NCBI GenBank assembly: GCA_937902995.1
Contig: CALEKY010000072.1
Location: 1 to 20,258, forward strand
Source of the DNA: an uncultured Sinobacteraceae bacterium
Lineage (GTDB): Bacteria > Pseudomonadota > Gammaproteobacteria > Steroidobacterales > Steroidobacteraceae
Length of the DNA stretch: 20,258 nucleotides
Direction: 5' to 3'
The notes under the pieces were generated by a model, which made no database searches, was not told where the DNA came from, and saw only the letters and a program-made list of their open reading frames with translations. Shown here one piece after another: positions 1 through 6,928 of the stretch (its first letter is position 1; each line of letters starts with the position of its first letter). A program made the translations under genes and the position numbers.

Positions 1-51
1 TGCGACCTACCGCTTAGGAGGCGGTCGCTCTATCCACTGAGCTACGGGGGC
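1..51 (-). tRNA. tRNA-Arg(CCT), 3' end cut by window edge
   Basis: Read on the minus strand, the acceptor 5' strand is GCCCCCG, followed by T8-A9 and a canonical D arm (GCTCAGTGGATAGAGC). The anticodon arm has stem ACCGC/GCGGT and loop CTCCTAA, which puts CCT at the anticodon positions and decodes AGG arginine codons. The variable region, T arm and acceptor 3' strand lie beyond base 1, so the gene is incomplete in this window. The 5' end at 51 was set by counting seven acceptor bases before T8. Confidence 0.93.
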
Positions 52-65
52 GCACTAGCACGCGC

Positions 66-94
66 ACTGTAAGCGAGAGACGCGGTCGCGTCGA
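66..94 (-). promoter_or_regulatory. candidate sigma-70 promoter of tRNA-Arg(CCT)
   Basis: On the minus strand TCGACG (94-89, 4 of 6 to TTGACA) is followed after 17 bp by TACAGT (71-66, 4 of 6 to TATAAT). A GC-rich stretch (GCGCG) lies just after the -10 box, as is usual at stable-RNA promoters that respond to growth rate. The tRNA 5' end is 15 bp further on. The match is modest and rests on spacing and position. Confidence 0.32.
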
Positions 95-214
95 CCGTCG
101 GATGGCCAAGACACTCTTCTTAATCAGAGTCCTAGCGGCACGAGGAAATAGTTCCTTGCGCAGGCGCAGTCGATTACCGTGCGCGCAAGCCAGGGCCAAC
201 ATGGAGGGAAGAAT

Positions 215-290
215 TGGTGGAGCTGATCGGGATCGAACCGACGACCTCCTCATTGCGAACGAGGCGCTCTCCCAGCTGAGCTACAGCCCC
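215..290 (-). tRNA. tRNA-Ala(CGC)
   Basis: A full 76-nt cloverleaf on the minus strand with encoded CCA. The acceptor strands GGGGCTG and CAGCTCC pair apart from a G-T wobble, the D arm is GCTCAGCTGGGAGAGC, and the T loop sits in GGTTCGATCCC. The anticodon stem CCTCG/TGAGG encloses TTCGCAA, giving anticodon CGC, which reads GCG alanine codons. CGC is the less common bacterial alanine isoacceptor and fits a GC-rich genome that uses GCG heavily. It lies upstream of tRNA-Arg on the same strand, 163 bp away, so the two may share a transcript, although tRNA-Arg also has its own candidate promoter. Confidence 0.97.
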
Positions 291-309
291 ACCGCTGGAA
301 AGGCCGCGA

Positions 310-338
310 ATTGTGCACCGTGAGACGCAGGCCAGCAA
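310..338 (-). promoter_or_regulatory. candidate stable-RNA promoter of tRNA-Ala
   Basis: On the minus strand TTGCTG (338-333) and CACAAT (315-310) are separated by exactly 17 bp. The bases after the -10 are TCGCGG, a GC-rich discriminator typical of rRNA and tRNA promoters under stringent control. The predicted start lies about 12-14 bp before the tRNA 5' end. The -10 region with flanks, TGCACAATTCGCG, is repeated exactly in the infA promoter near 20121-20133. Confidence 0.5.
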
Positions 339-346
339 GTCAGTCC

Positions 347-766
347 TCAAGGATCGCCGACGACCGTCACGAGAACCTGCCGCCGATGCGGCACCTGACG
401 GTGCTCCCAGAGGTAGATTCCCTGCCAAGTCCCGAGCTGCAGCGCACCCCCCGCGATGGGCACGGAGAGTGTTGCTGCCGTAAGTACGCTGCGGATGTGC
501 GCGGGCATGTCGTCGGGACCTTCGGTGTCGTGCTCGTATTCCGGGCTTCCTTCCGGCGCGACGCGCTGCATGAACCGCTCGAGGTCCCGTCTGACCGCCG
601 GGTCCGCATTCTCGGTGATCAGGAGCGAGGCGCTCGTGTGCTGGGTGAAGACATTGCACAGCCCGACGCGGACGCGCGATTTGGCGACGATGGCGGCGAC
701 ACGATCCGTGATCGGCTCGAAGCCGCGGCCTCGCGTCTGAATCGAAAAACTGTCCTGGAACGTCAC
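347..766 (-). CDS. yjbQ: YjbQ / UPF0047 family protein
   Basis: A 139-residue protein of the small, widespread YjbQ (UPF0047) family, which forms trimers with a metal-binding site; some members have been reported to have weak thiamine-phosphate synthase activity, but the physiological role is unsettled. Visible family signatures are FTQHTSASLLITENADP (residues 40-56), with His43, then YEHD (77-80) with His79, DDMPAHIRS with His90, and LGTWQGIYLWEHR (111-123). The three histidines are the expected metal ligands. The length matches the family. The start is GTG at 766, because the protein then begins with the usual short lead into the TRGRGF segment. The gene follows the histidine-phosphatase-like gene after 10 bp on the same strand, so the two are probably co-transcribed. 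The 5' end has no strong ribosome-binding site, which suggests some coupling to the upstream gene. Confidence 0.92.
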   Translation of the reverse strand: MTFQDSFSIQTRGRGFEPITDRVAAIVAKSRVRVGLCNVFTQHTSASLLITENADPAVRRDLERFMQRVAPEGSPEYEHDTEGPDDMPAHIRSVLTAATLSVPIAGGALQLGTWQGIYLWEHRQVPHRRQVLVTVVGDP

Positions 767-776
767 GAGCGATCGC

Positions 777-1331
777 TCAGTAGCGCAACCGTACGACCTT
801 GGGTTTCGAGAACTGGGGGACGAAGACGATGAACATCGCGTCGTACTCGTCTTCGCGCAATGTCACCCGCTCGCCGCTCAATGCTTCGATCAATGGTGGA
901 ATCGTGTTCACGTTCCCAGCGACGAGCACATACTCGCCGCGGTGCTCACGCGAAATTTTCCGCGGCAAGGAAGACCATGCAGCCGCAGGCACGATATTGA
1001 GCGGCAATGCGAGCAATTCCGACACGGGCGTTGCGGTCTGCTGCGTTCGCCGAAACTCGGAGGTGAAGATCGCATCGAGTCCGCGCACCGGCCGCGCCTG
1101 AGACAGCATTCGCGCCAGCCGGGCTGCCCGCTCGCGGCCATCGACGCTGAGCGCCGGGTCCGGATCGGCCGCGTTCTCGACTTCCGCATGCCGCACGACG
1201 ACCACCACCGTCGTCGCCCGTGCGTCGAACACCCAAATCGCTGCTGCCAGCAGCGCAATGAATACGAGCACCGGCAGCACCAGGGGAAAGAAGAATGGCC
1301 GCCGCCGCATCCTGTCCAGATTCGGGTTCAT
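777..1331 (-). CDS. membrane-anchored histidine-phosphatase-like protein, second catalytic His replaced
   Basis: A 184-residue member of the histidine phosphatase (phosphoglycerate-mutase-like) superfamily, closest in size to SixA-type single-domain forms. Residues 12-36 are a hydrophobic segment after a basic start (MRRRPFFFP), so the domain is probably anchored in the inner membrane and faces the periplasm. The RHAE motif (47-50) supplies Arg47 and the phospho-accepting His48. LSVDGRERAARLARML (61-76) and FTSEFRRTQQTA (89-100), with the second arginine, are also typical. The later family motif, usually GHSNT, reads GNVNT here, so the expected second catalytic His is Asn140 (codon at 914-912). 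The fold is convincing, but phosphatase activity is doubtful. The stop lies 10 bp before yjbQ. ATG 1331 was taken as the start; ATG 1310 is an alternative and would keep the membrane segment. Confidence 0.85.
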   Translation of the reverse strand: MNPNLDRMRRRPFFFPLVLPVLVFIALLAAAIWVFDARATTVVVVVRHAEVENAADPDPALSVDGRERAARLARMLSQARPVRGLDAIFTSEFRRTQQTATPVSELLALPLNIVPAAAWSSLPRKISREHRGEYVLVAGNVNTIPPLIEALSGERVTLREDEYDAMFIVFVPQFSKPKVVRLRY

Positions 1332-1462
1332 GCCCGGGATGATACACGACCCCCTCGCCGCGCCCGCGATGCAGGCCCAAGAGAGGCTGAAGACTGAAGG
1401 CCGAAGCTGGGCGCGGGGTTTGAGGGACGTGGGGCTAGAAAAAATCCTGCGAGCACGAGCTT

Positions 1463-1494
1463 CTTTTCCCTTCTTCCCTAGCTCCCTTCGTCCC
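1463..1494. repeat. degenerate octamer tract with invariant TCCC
   Basis: TCCC recurs at 1467, 1475, 1483 and 1491, an exact 8-bp period, with variable four-base interludes (CTTT, TTCT, TAGC, TTCG). The tract ends 7 bp past the stop of the GntR gene, so it would be in that gene's 3' untranslated region as a purine-rich RNA. The same period and anchor appear at 9503-9542. The rest of the 1332-1501 gap shows no gene. Confidence 0.7.
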
Positions 1495-1501
1495 TACCTC
1501 G

Positions 1502-2248
1502 CTACTTCAGCTTGAACTCCAGGCGCACGACATCCCCGCGGTAGGTGCCGTTTGCAAAAAGGACGACCGTGCCCGTCTGGTCGACAACGACGCGCTGAAC
1601 ATGCGCGACAGGGGCGTTCACATCGATGTCGAGGCGTGCCGCCACCTCGAGATCGGCCGCACCTATGGTGACGATCTGCACGGCATCCCTGATTTCGACG
1701 TTCGGCAACTCCTCGGCAAGACGCATCGCCGTTCGCGTCTTGAATGCAGTCGAAGGCAACGACTTGGCCGCGTTGGCCTCGACATACACATCAGCGAGGA
1801 GAAAGGGCCTTCCTTGTCGAGAGTGCAGACGGCGCAGCAGGTGATATTCGTCAGCGAACTTTCCGATCGGCAGCTGCGCTGTGGGTGGCCTGACCGATCT
1901 ATGCGTCTCGAGCAATTCGATCTTTGCTCCGGGACGAGCGGTAAGAAGGTTTTGCCACTCAGTTTCGACGGTGCACCAAAGTCCGTCTCCTTTGCGCTCG
2001 AGCACAAAGGTTCCTTTGCCGCGAAAGCGGGCTAGGAGCCCCTCATTCTCGAGAATGCCCAGGGCCTGCCGCACGGTAGCACGCGCTACACCCGTTTCCG
2101 CGACCAAGTCTTCGATTGTGGGAATCTGCTCGCCTGCCCTCCAGACTCCGGACTCGATACGACGTCGAAAAAGGGTGGCCAGCTGGATGTAGCGAGCGAT
2201 ATTGCTTCGCTCTAGGCTGAAGGATGTATCAGTTCTCGATCTCGACAT
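1502..2248 (-). CDS. GntR-family transcriptional regulator, HutC type
   Basis: A 248-residue DNA-binding regulator. Residues 16-84 form a GntR winged helix: IARYIQLATLFRRRIESG, the GEQIPTIEDLVAETGVARAT helix-turn-helix, then VRQALGILENEGLL and the wing RGKGTFV. Residues about 105-246 match a UTRA ligand-binding domain of the HutC subfamily (EYHLLRRLHSRQGRPFLLADVYV, then GAADLEVAARLDIDVNAPVAHVQRVVVD), which binds a small organic effector that normally releases the repressor from DNA. It lies downstream of the receptor and SnoaL-like genes on the same strand but 226 bp away, so it may have its own promoter, which I could not identify. The likely target is the palindrome at 6809-6828, whose core resembles the HutC consensus GTNTANAC. 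That link is an inference from family and location. Confidence 0.93.
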   Translation of the reverse strand: MSRSRTDTSFSLERSNIARYIQLATLFRRRIESGVWRAGEQIPTIEDLVAETGVARATVRQALGILENEGLLARFRGKGTFVLERKGDGLWCTVETEWQNLLTARPGAKIELLETHRSVRPPTAQLPIGKFADEYHLLRRLHSRQGRPFLLADVYVEANAAKSLPSTAFKTRTAMRLAEELPNVEIRDAVQIVTIGAADLEVAARLDIDVNAPVAHVQRVVVDQTGTVVLFANGTYRGDVVRLEFKLK

Positions 2249-2474
2249 AGCCTCTACGATTCATCCTTAAACACGAAACACGCTCATCCCTAATCACGCT
2301 GCGAGCGGACCGCCTGACTACACATCCGCACCATCAGCGGGCGCCGATTCCCGCCGGCGACGCTGCAATCGTCGCGCTTCAACGAACAGTTGCTCTCTTG
2401 CCCCGGATTAGATGCTCGCGATCTGCGAGCAGCGCAGAAACCATCGAGAATCGCTCAAGTCGCGTAAACCGCGC
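2249..2474. other. intergenic gap upstream of GntR gene
   Basis: No coding sequence is supported here. The part nearest the GntR start (about 2258-2298) is low in complexity, with TCATCC at 2261 and 2284 and CACG at 2272, 2279 and 2295. This resembles a degraded heptamer tract. A small hairpin with a 6-bp stem (GCGACG, loop CTGCAAT, CGTCGC) lies at 2357-2375 and lacks a U-run, so it is not a standard terminator. I found no good -35/-10 pair. Confidence 0.5.
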
Positions 2475-3413
2475 TTACTCGCTCTCCGGCCAGGTCGGCG
2501 CCATCGGCGCTGCCTCATTGTTCCAGCGCCGGATTGCTTTCGACGCGAGCTTCCAGCGCCCCGATCGCTTGGTGAACAGATCCTCGTAATAGCCCAGGGC
2601 GAGGACGGTAGCCGGCTTGCCGAGCGACCAAGTCTCGACTTTCCAATACGAGTAGGCTCGCCATCCCTCGCCCACCTGTTCGAAAACCAGCGGAAATATC
2701 CTGTGCTGCCTTCCGGCAAACGCGGGATCCTTCGTATTGTTGGCGAGGAAGCGCCTCAAACCTGCGGGACCGATCAGCTTTCCGAGACTACTGCTGATGA
2801 GCTCGCCGTCGCTCTCGAAAGCTTCCGCCATGCGCGCAAGATCGCCCGTATCCAGAGCCGCAGCGTACTCAACCATCAACCGCTCCATCTCCAATCGATC
2901 GGCGATTGAAGGCTGGGCGGACTGCTGCACCCGGTCCGAACGCATCGGATTGTGCGACGCCTTGACCGAGACGTCTCCTGCTCGCGGCGCCTGCTCGCTG
3001 TTCCACCGATACAGATTGCGTTGCTTGATCAACAACCGACCTTCGCGCTCGTGCACGAGATCCCGGTAGTACCCCATCGAAACGATGGCCGGCGCCTCGC
3101 CCACCTTCGCTTGCAGAACTTGAAAGTACGAGACGACCACGGGCCCGTCGGGACTGTTCTCCACGAACATCGGCTGCACGTGATGCTGACGGCCACGAAA
3201 GCCGGGAGTTCGCCCAGCTTCGGCAACGAATCTCCGGATTCCTGCGGTCCCTTCGTAACGTTTGCCGTCTCGGAGCACGACCGCGCCGTCGGGCGTGAAG
3301 CAGGCAGCGAAACCCTGGCTGTCTCCACGATCGAGATACCACGCGCACCGCATGACACAGTCCCGCAGGAGCAATTGCTCCGCGGTGACCGCAGTAAGAT
3401 TCGTGACCGCCAT
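2475..3413 (-). CDS. tandem SnoaL-like (NTF2-fold) protein
   Basis: A 312-residue protein made of two homologous SnoaL-like domains, about residues 8-140 and 165-306. Both repeat the same landmarks: LDRGD or LDTGD near the start, GRQH followed by a proline a few residues on, then GYYRDL or GYYEDL, and RWNSEQAP or RWNNEAAP at the end. SnoaL-like folds are cone-shaped alpha+beta barrels. Some are isomerases, cyclases, dehydratases or ring-hydroxylase small subunits, and many are uncharacterised. No signal peptide is visible, so the protein is probably cytoplasmic, unlike its neighbour. Its ATG shares one base with the upstream stop (TAATG), which indicates translational coupling. The joint linker (residues 141-164) is polar and low in conservation. 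The reaction and substrate are unknown. Confidence 0.8.
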   Translation of the reverse strand: MAVTNLTAVTAEQLLLRDCVMRCAWYLDRGDSQGFAACFTPDGAVVLRDGKRYEGTAGIRRFVAEAGRTPGFRGRQHHVQPMFVENSPDGPVVVSYFQVLQAKVGEAPAIVSMGYYRDLVHEREGRLLIKQRNLYRWNSEQAPRAGDVSVKASHNPMRSDRVQQSAQPSIADRLEMERLMVEYAAALDTGDLARMAEAFESDGELISSSLGKLIGPAGLRRFLANNTKDPAFAGRQHRIFPLVFEQVGEGWRAYSYWKVETWSLGKPATVLALGYYEDLFTKRSGRWKLASKAIRRWNNEAAPMAPTWPESE

Positions 3414-3949
3414 TATCCCCCCACCTCCGCAACCACGGGCACCGTGACCGTGCCGCTGTTCCAGAGTGCAATCTCACGGCGGCTGATCAACCATCCGCCT
3501 TTGTGTTCCGTCAGCTCGTCGATGAAGCTTCCCAAGGCGGTCAATACCGGTCTCGGTTCATCCGCCTTCCACTCGACCCGCGACCAATAACTCTCGGTCC
3601 GGTAACGTCCGCGCTTCGCGGTGACTCGATTGACTTGCAGGTAATGCTGCGCCCCGCGCGGTCCCGCGACTTGAGCGCGCAAAAAAGCCTCCAGACCGCC
3701 TGCGCGCTTATCCCACAATTTGCCGTCCGCATCGCGCACGAGCGCCCCAGGCGCAAACGCCGAACGCATGACCTTGGTATCGAGTGTGTCCAGGCCCCAC
3801 AGATAACGCAGCAGAGGAACTTGCAGCTCTGGGACGCCAGGCAGGCCGGAGCCTGCCCGTGCGCCGTGTACCAGGCCAGGTGCACTCAGGAACATCAACG
3901 CTCCAGCGGTCAGCTGAAGCGCTGAGCGCCGATCGATCAACATCGACAT
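3413..3949 (-). CDS. Tat-exported single-domain SnoaL-like protein
   Basis: A 178-residue protein. Its N-terminus, IDRRSALQLTAGALMFLS (residues 5-22), is a twin-arginine (Tat) signal, with likely cleavage around residues 30-34, so the mature protein should be folded before export to the periplasm. The rest is one SnoaL-like domain related to both halves of the downstream gene: GAQHYLQ corresponds to their GRQH segments, and LGSFIDELTEHKGGWLISRR plus ALWNSG corresponds to GYYRDL through RWN. A strong ribosome-binding site (AAGGGGGG) precedes ATG 3949. It follows the receptor gene after a stem-loop and overlaps the next gene by one base. Tat export suggests a bound cofactor or fast folding. The function is not known. 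Confidence 0.8.
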   Translation of the reverse strand: MSMLIDRRSALQLTAGALMFLSAPGLVHGARAGSGLPGVPELQVPLLRYLWGLDTLDTKVMRSAFAPGALVRDADGKLWDKRAGGLEAFLRAQVAGPRGAQHYLQVNRVTAKRGRYRTESYWSRVEWKADEPRPVLTALGSFIDELTEHKGGWLISRREIALWNSGTVTVPVVAEVGG

Positions 3950-3962
3950 GTCACCCCCCTTC

Positions 3963-3988
3963 GAGGTTCAGCTTAGAAGCTGAACCTC
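3963..3988 (-). terminator. perfect 26-bp inverted repeat across the receptor stop codon
   Basis: GAGGTTCAGCTT (3963-3974), two bases, then AAGCTGAACCTC (3977-3988), a perfect 12-bp inverted repeat. In the minus-strand RNA it folds as a stem of about 10 bp with loop TTCTAA, which contains the TAA stop of the receptor gene. No U-run follows; the next bases are the purine-rich ribosome-binding site of the SnoaL-like gene. It is therefore more likely an mRNA-stabilising or partial-readthrough element that lowers expression of downstream genes relative to the receptor than a complete terminator. Confidence 0.55.
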
Positions 3989-6774
3989 ACGCCCAAGCGG
4001 TAGAAGCGGCCCGTTTGATCGAAGATCTGCGCGGGCGTGCCGACGTTGTTCGGTTCGCGGCCCGTCAAGAAAGGCATCGGGAACGGAACGCCTTCGTTGA
4101 ACAAATCCTCGACTCGCGCAAAGACCTCGACGCCGTTACCCAGATCATAGTTGGCGTAAATATCGGTGTACCAGGTCGACCCGACATGATTGATGTTGAC
4201 GCCGTTGAGAGCAGCGGCTCCCTCCACCATCGTGTTGTCGATCTTGCCGCCTTGGTAGAACTTCTCCTGGAGCGCAAACGTCCAGCGATCCTTCTGGTAG
4301 GAGAAGTTTCCGAAGACCGTCCAGTGCGGATTGGTGAACTGCCCCACAGGATCCGTCACCACGGCGCTGTTCGGAACCCTGAGCGCCAGTTTGTCGACAT
4401 AGTTCGCCATCATGCGAACCGTGAAATCGCCGCCCGCGAGATCCGTGCTGTAACGCGCATCGATATCCACACCGCGCGTCGACAGGCTGTTCAGGTTCGC
4501 AAAGCCCGAGCGGACCAACGTAATCACGTTGTTCGTGAGATCGACCTGACGGCAGTACAGCTCGATGTTCCGCTCAAAACAGTTATCGACCACTTGCTGC
4601 GCAGTGATCGAGGCAATCACGCCATCGATCTCGATGTCGTAGTAGTCCACCGCGAGCTGCAGCGCCGGCAGGAAGCCCGGATTGAGAACCAAGCCCACAG
4701 TCAGCGTCTTCGCACGCTCCGGCTCGAGCTCCGCGTTGCCGCCCGTCAGGGTTGGAGTACTGGCAACCGTGCCGTTGCGAGGATCGCGGATGGCGCCCGT
4801 GCCCAAGGTCGAAGCGGCATAAAGCTCGCCCAGATTACCCGCACGGATGTCCTGCGACAGCGTCGCGCGCAGGCGAACGTCGGACGACATCTGCCACGAA
4901 GTACCGACCTTCCACGTCGTCACACCGCCCGAGCTGCTGTAATCGGTGTAACGAGCCGCACCGTCGACGAGCAGGCTTTGGACGAACGGCACGTCGGTCA
5001 GAAGCGGAACGGAAATTTCTCCGTACACTTCCTTCACGTCATAGGAACCCTTGAGGCCGCTGCGATTGCCCGTCTGGAATCCGCGTGCCTCCGAGATCGG
5101 GTCGGCAACACCGACCACGCTTTCCTTCCGATACTCGACACCGAATGCAACCTTGGTCACACCGGCCCAGCCCTCGAACAGGTCGCCCGAGATATTCACC
5201 GCCGCGGCCGTCTGCTTCATCGTCTGATCGTTCTTCGCGTCGCCCTTCACATAGTTCACCGCGCCAGGGGATGCCACACCGACGCCGAAGAGGTTGAACG
5301 GCTGGCAAGCCGGATCGTCGTTGTTCGGATTTGCATCCGCATTGATTCGGCACACGATGTTGTCGCCGTCCCACACCGCATCGATCGCGTTGCGGAAGTT
5401 GGCCATGATGAGATTGTGGTACCGACGGCTTTGATACTTGGCGCGGCCGTATGCGACGTAACCGTCCAACTGCCAAGAGTCGGAGAGCTTCGCCTCGAAG
5501 CCAATGGCACCGTCGATGACCGACGGCGAGCCGTCCTCCGTCACGATATTGCCGAGCCCGTCTTCGAGCAGGACCTTACCCATTGCGAAGCACGTCTGCC
5601 CGCTCTCCACCATTTGCTGGCGAATCGATTCCGGCAGATACGGATTGGTGATCGGCACCAAGATCGAGCCCAGACTCGAGGTAATGGTCGTCGTCGTACA
5701 AGTCGGGTCCGCTGACTGACCCTGGAATACGAGCCAGTTCGTCTTGCCCTCGCTGATGGAGCGCGAGAAGCCGCCCAAGGCATAGACGTTCACGTCATCC
5801 GTTACATCGAAACCCACGCGCACGAGCGCGTTGCCGCGACGCAAAGGAAAGCGCGGCGAATTGCCTTGAATGTTGTAGTACTGGTTGTCCGTGCCGCCGA
5901 TCATCTGATCGCCGAACACTTCGCCGTAACCGAATTGCGAGATGCTTTCGCCGCCAACGAAGTTCGTGCCGCGCAACGGTCCGGACGTGATCAATCCGCC
6001 GCCCGTGAAGTTCGACGGCCGGGCATCCGTCACAAAGAGATTTGCCGGCAAACCATTGGTAGCGTATTGCGCATTGCTGATTACGCCGCGGCCCGACCAC
6101 GGCCGGCTGCCGTACACCAAGGGCTCGATGCCGTCGTCGTACGAGTATTCGCCGGCAACCAGCAAATGGCCGCGCCCGTTGGCAAAGCGCGTACCGGCCG
6201 TGACCGACACGAAATAATTCTCGGCATCGCTGTAATCGCTGATACCAGCCTGAGCGGTGCCTTCGATTCCCTCCAAATCGGTTTTCAGCCGCAGGTTGAC
6301 CACACCGGCCACGGCGTCCGAACCCCACGCGGCGGACGCACCGCCGGTCACCATTTCCGTGCGCTCGATCGCGCCGGTCGGAATGACGTTGAGATCGAGA
6401 GTACCGTCGGAGAACGTCGGAACATGGCGCCGACCATCGACCAGGACGAGCGTCCGGTTCGCGCCGAGCGCGCGCAGGTTCGCATAGACCTGACCGATCG
6501 TGACGCTCGAACGAAACGACGGGACTTGCTGAAGAAGATCGCCCACGGTCAACGGCGCCGTACGAGCAAACTCTTCCACGTCGAGAACCGCGGTCGGCGT
6601 CGGCGCGTCCATGCCATCGCGACGAATTCTGGAGCCCGTAACGACAATTTCTTCTGCGAAGGCCGCCGTATCTGTTGACACGGCATCTTGCGCGTATACG
6701 ACTGCCGGAACCCCACCGATTCCGAGCAACGCAATTGTGGCGCCGAAACGCGCATTCAGGGCTTTGATTGACAT
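3973..6774 (-). CDS. TonB-dependent outer-membrane receptor
   Basis: A 933-residue outer-membrane active transporter driven by the TonB-ExbBD system. Residues 1-28 are a Sec signal peptide ending VVYA before QD. AEEIVVTGSRIRR (40-52) is the conserved N-terminal segment that starts the plug. The plug (about 55-170) carries LLQQVPSFRS, ANRTLVLVDGRRHVP, IPTGAIERTEMVTGGASAAWGSDAV and GVVNLRLK. The beta-barrel follows, with many alternating aromatic strands, and ends in VRFSF, whose terminal Phe is the usual signal for barrel insertion. The length is in the range of large receptors in sphingomonads and xanthomonads that import sugars, aromatics or other bulky nutrients rather than small siderophores. 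There is no siderophore-gene neighbour; the adjacent esterase and GntR gene suggest a carbon source. The start has a good ribosome-binding site (AAGGGGA) and a predicted promoter upstream. Confidence 0.96.
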   Translation of the reverse strand: MSIKALNARFGATIALLGIGGVPAVVYAQDAVSTDTAAFAEEIVVTGSRIRRDGMDAPTPTAVLDVEEFARTAPLTVGDLLQQVPSFRSSVTIGQVYANLRALGANRTLVLVDGRRHVPTFSDGTLDLNVIPTGAIERTEMVTGGASAAWGSDAVAGVVNLRLKTDLEGIEGTAQAGISDYSDAENYFVSVTAGTRFANGRGHLLVAGEYSYDDGIEPLVYGSRPWSGRGVISNAQYATNGLPANLFVTDARPSNFTGGGLITSGPLRGTNFVGGESISQFGYGEVFGDQMIGGTDNQYYNIQGNSPRFPLRRGNALVRVGFDVTDDVNVYALGGFSRSISEGKTNWLVFQGQSADPTCTTTTITSSLGSILVPITNPYLPESIRQQMVESGQTCFAMGKVLLEDGLGNIVTEDGSPSVIDGAIGFEAKLSDSWQLDGYVAYGRAKYQSRRYHNLIMANFRNAIDAVWDGDNIVCRINADANPNNDDPACQPFNLFGVGVASPGAVNYVKGDAKNDQTMKQTAAAVNISGDLFEGWAGVTKVAFGVEYRKESVVGVADPISEARGFQTGNRSGLKGSYDVKEVYGEISVPLLTDVPFVQSLLVDGAARYTDYSSSGGVTTWKVGTSWQMSSDVRLRATLSQDIRAGNLGELYAASTLGTGAIRDPRNGTVASTPTLTGGNAELEPERAKTLTVGLVLNPGFLPALQLAVDYYDIEIDGVIASITAQQVVDNCFERNIELYCRQVDLTNNVITLVRSGFANLNSLSTRGVDIDARYSTDLAGGDFTVRMMANYVDKLALRVPNSAVVTDPVGQFTNPHWTVFGNFSYQKDRWTFALQEKFYQGGKIDNTMVEGAAALNGVNINHVGSTWYTDIYANYDLGNGVEVFARVEDLFNEGVPFPMPFLTGREPNNVGTPAQIFDQTGRFYRLGVRFSF

Positions 6775-6797
6775 GGTTTCCCCTTAGGCTAATGGAA

Positions 6798-6825
6798 TTG
6801 TCGTCTATAAGATCGTATATATGAT
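6798..6825 (+). promoter_or_regulatory. candidate promoter of the dabb-esterase unit
   Basis: TTGTCG (6798-6803, 4 of 6) and TATGAT (6820-6825, 5 of 6) are separated by 16 bp. The -10 lies inside the palindrome at 6809-6828. Transcription would start near 6832 and leave a leader of about 97 nt, which holds a perfect 11-bp palindrome (GTTGG A CCAAC, 6874-6884) of unknown meaning. Confidence 0.5.
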
Positions 6826-6828
6826 CTT
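6809..6828. promoter_or_regulatory. 20-bp near-palindrome, candidate GntR operator
   Basis: The two arms AAGATC and GATCTT enclose GTATATAT, with a single mismatched pair across the whole 20 bp. The core matches the HutC-subfamily consensus GTNTANAC at all but its last base. The site is a conspicuous AT-rich patch in GC-rich surroundings and overlaps the predicted -10 boxes of both divergent promoters, the placement expected for a repressor that controls both. The HutC-type regulator encoded at 1502-2248 is the obvious candidate protein. Confidence 0.6.
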
Positions 6829-6841
6829 TATGGCGAGTCAA
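6812..6841 (-). promoter_or_regulatory. candidate promoter of the TonB-receptor unit
   Basis: On the minus strand TTGACT (6841-6836, 5 of 6) is followed after 18 bp by TACGAT (6817-6812, 4 of 6). TATACG (6819-6814) after 16 bp is an equal alternative. Either -10 falls within the palindrome at 6809-6828. The predicted start near 6805 gives a leader of about 30 nt before ATG 6774. Confidence 0.55.
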
Positions 6842-6928
6842 CATCCTTGCCGTCGGACGCGTTAGGTCATAAGGTTGGACCAACGACACCGCCGCAATGG
6901 CGAACTTCATGCACGGGGGAGGATCCGA

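Noticed and set aside
174..659. Minus-strand frame through tRNA-Ala containing AVAQLGERLV
   Set aside because: This peptide is the common false translation of a tRNA gene; the frame also overlaps yjbQ.
3784..5715. 643-codon open frame on the plus strand, antisense to the TonB receptor
   Set aside because: It mirrors the receptor gene, is rich in Arg, His and Val as expected of a GC-rich shadow frame, and has no recognisable domain. The receptor itself has a full signal peptide, plug and terminal Phe.
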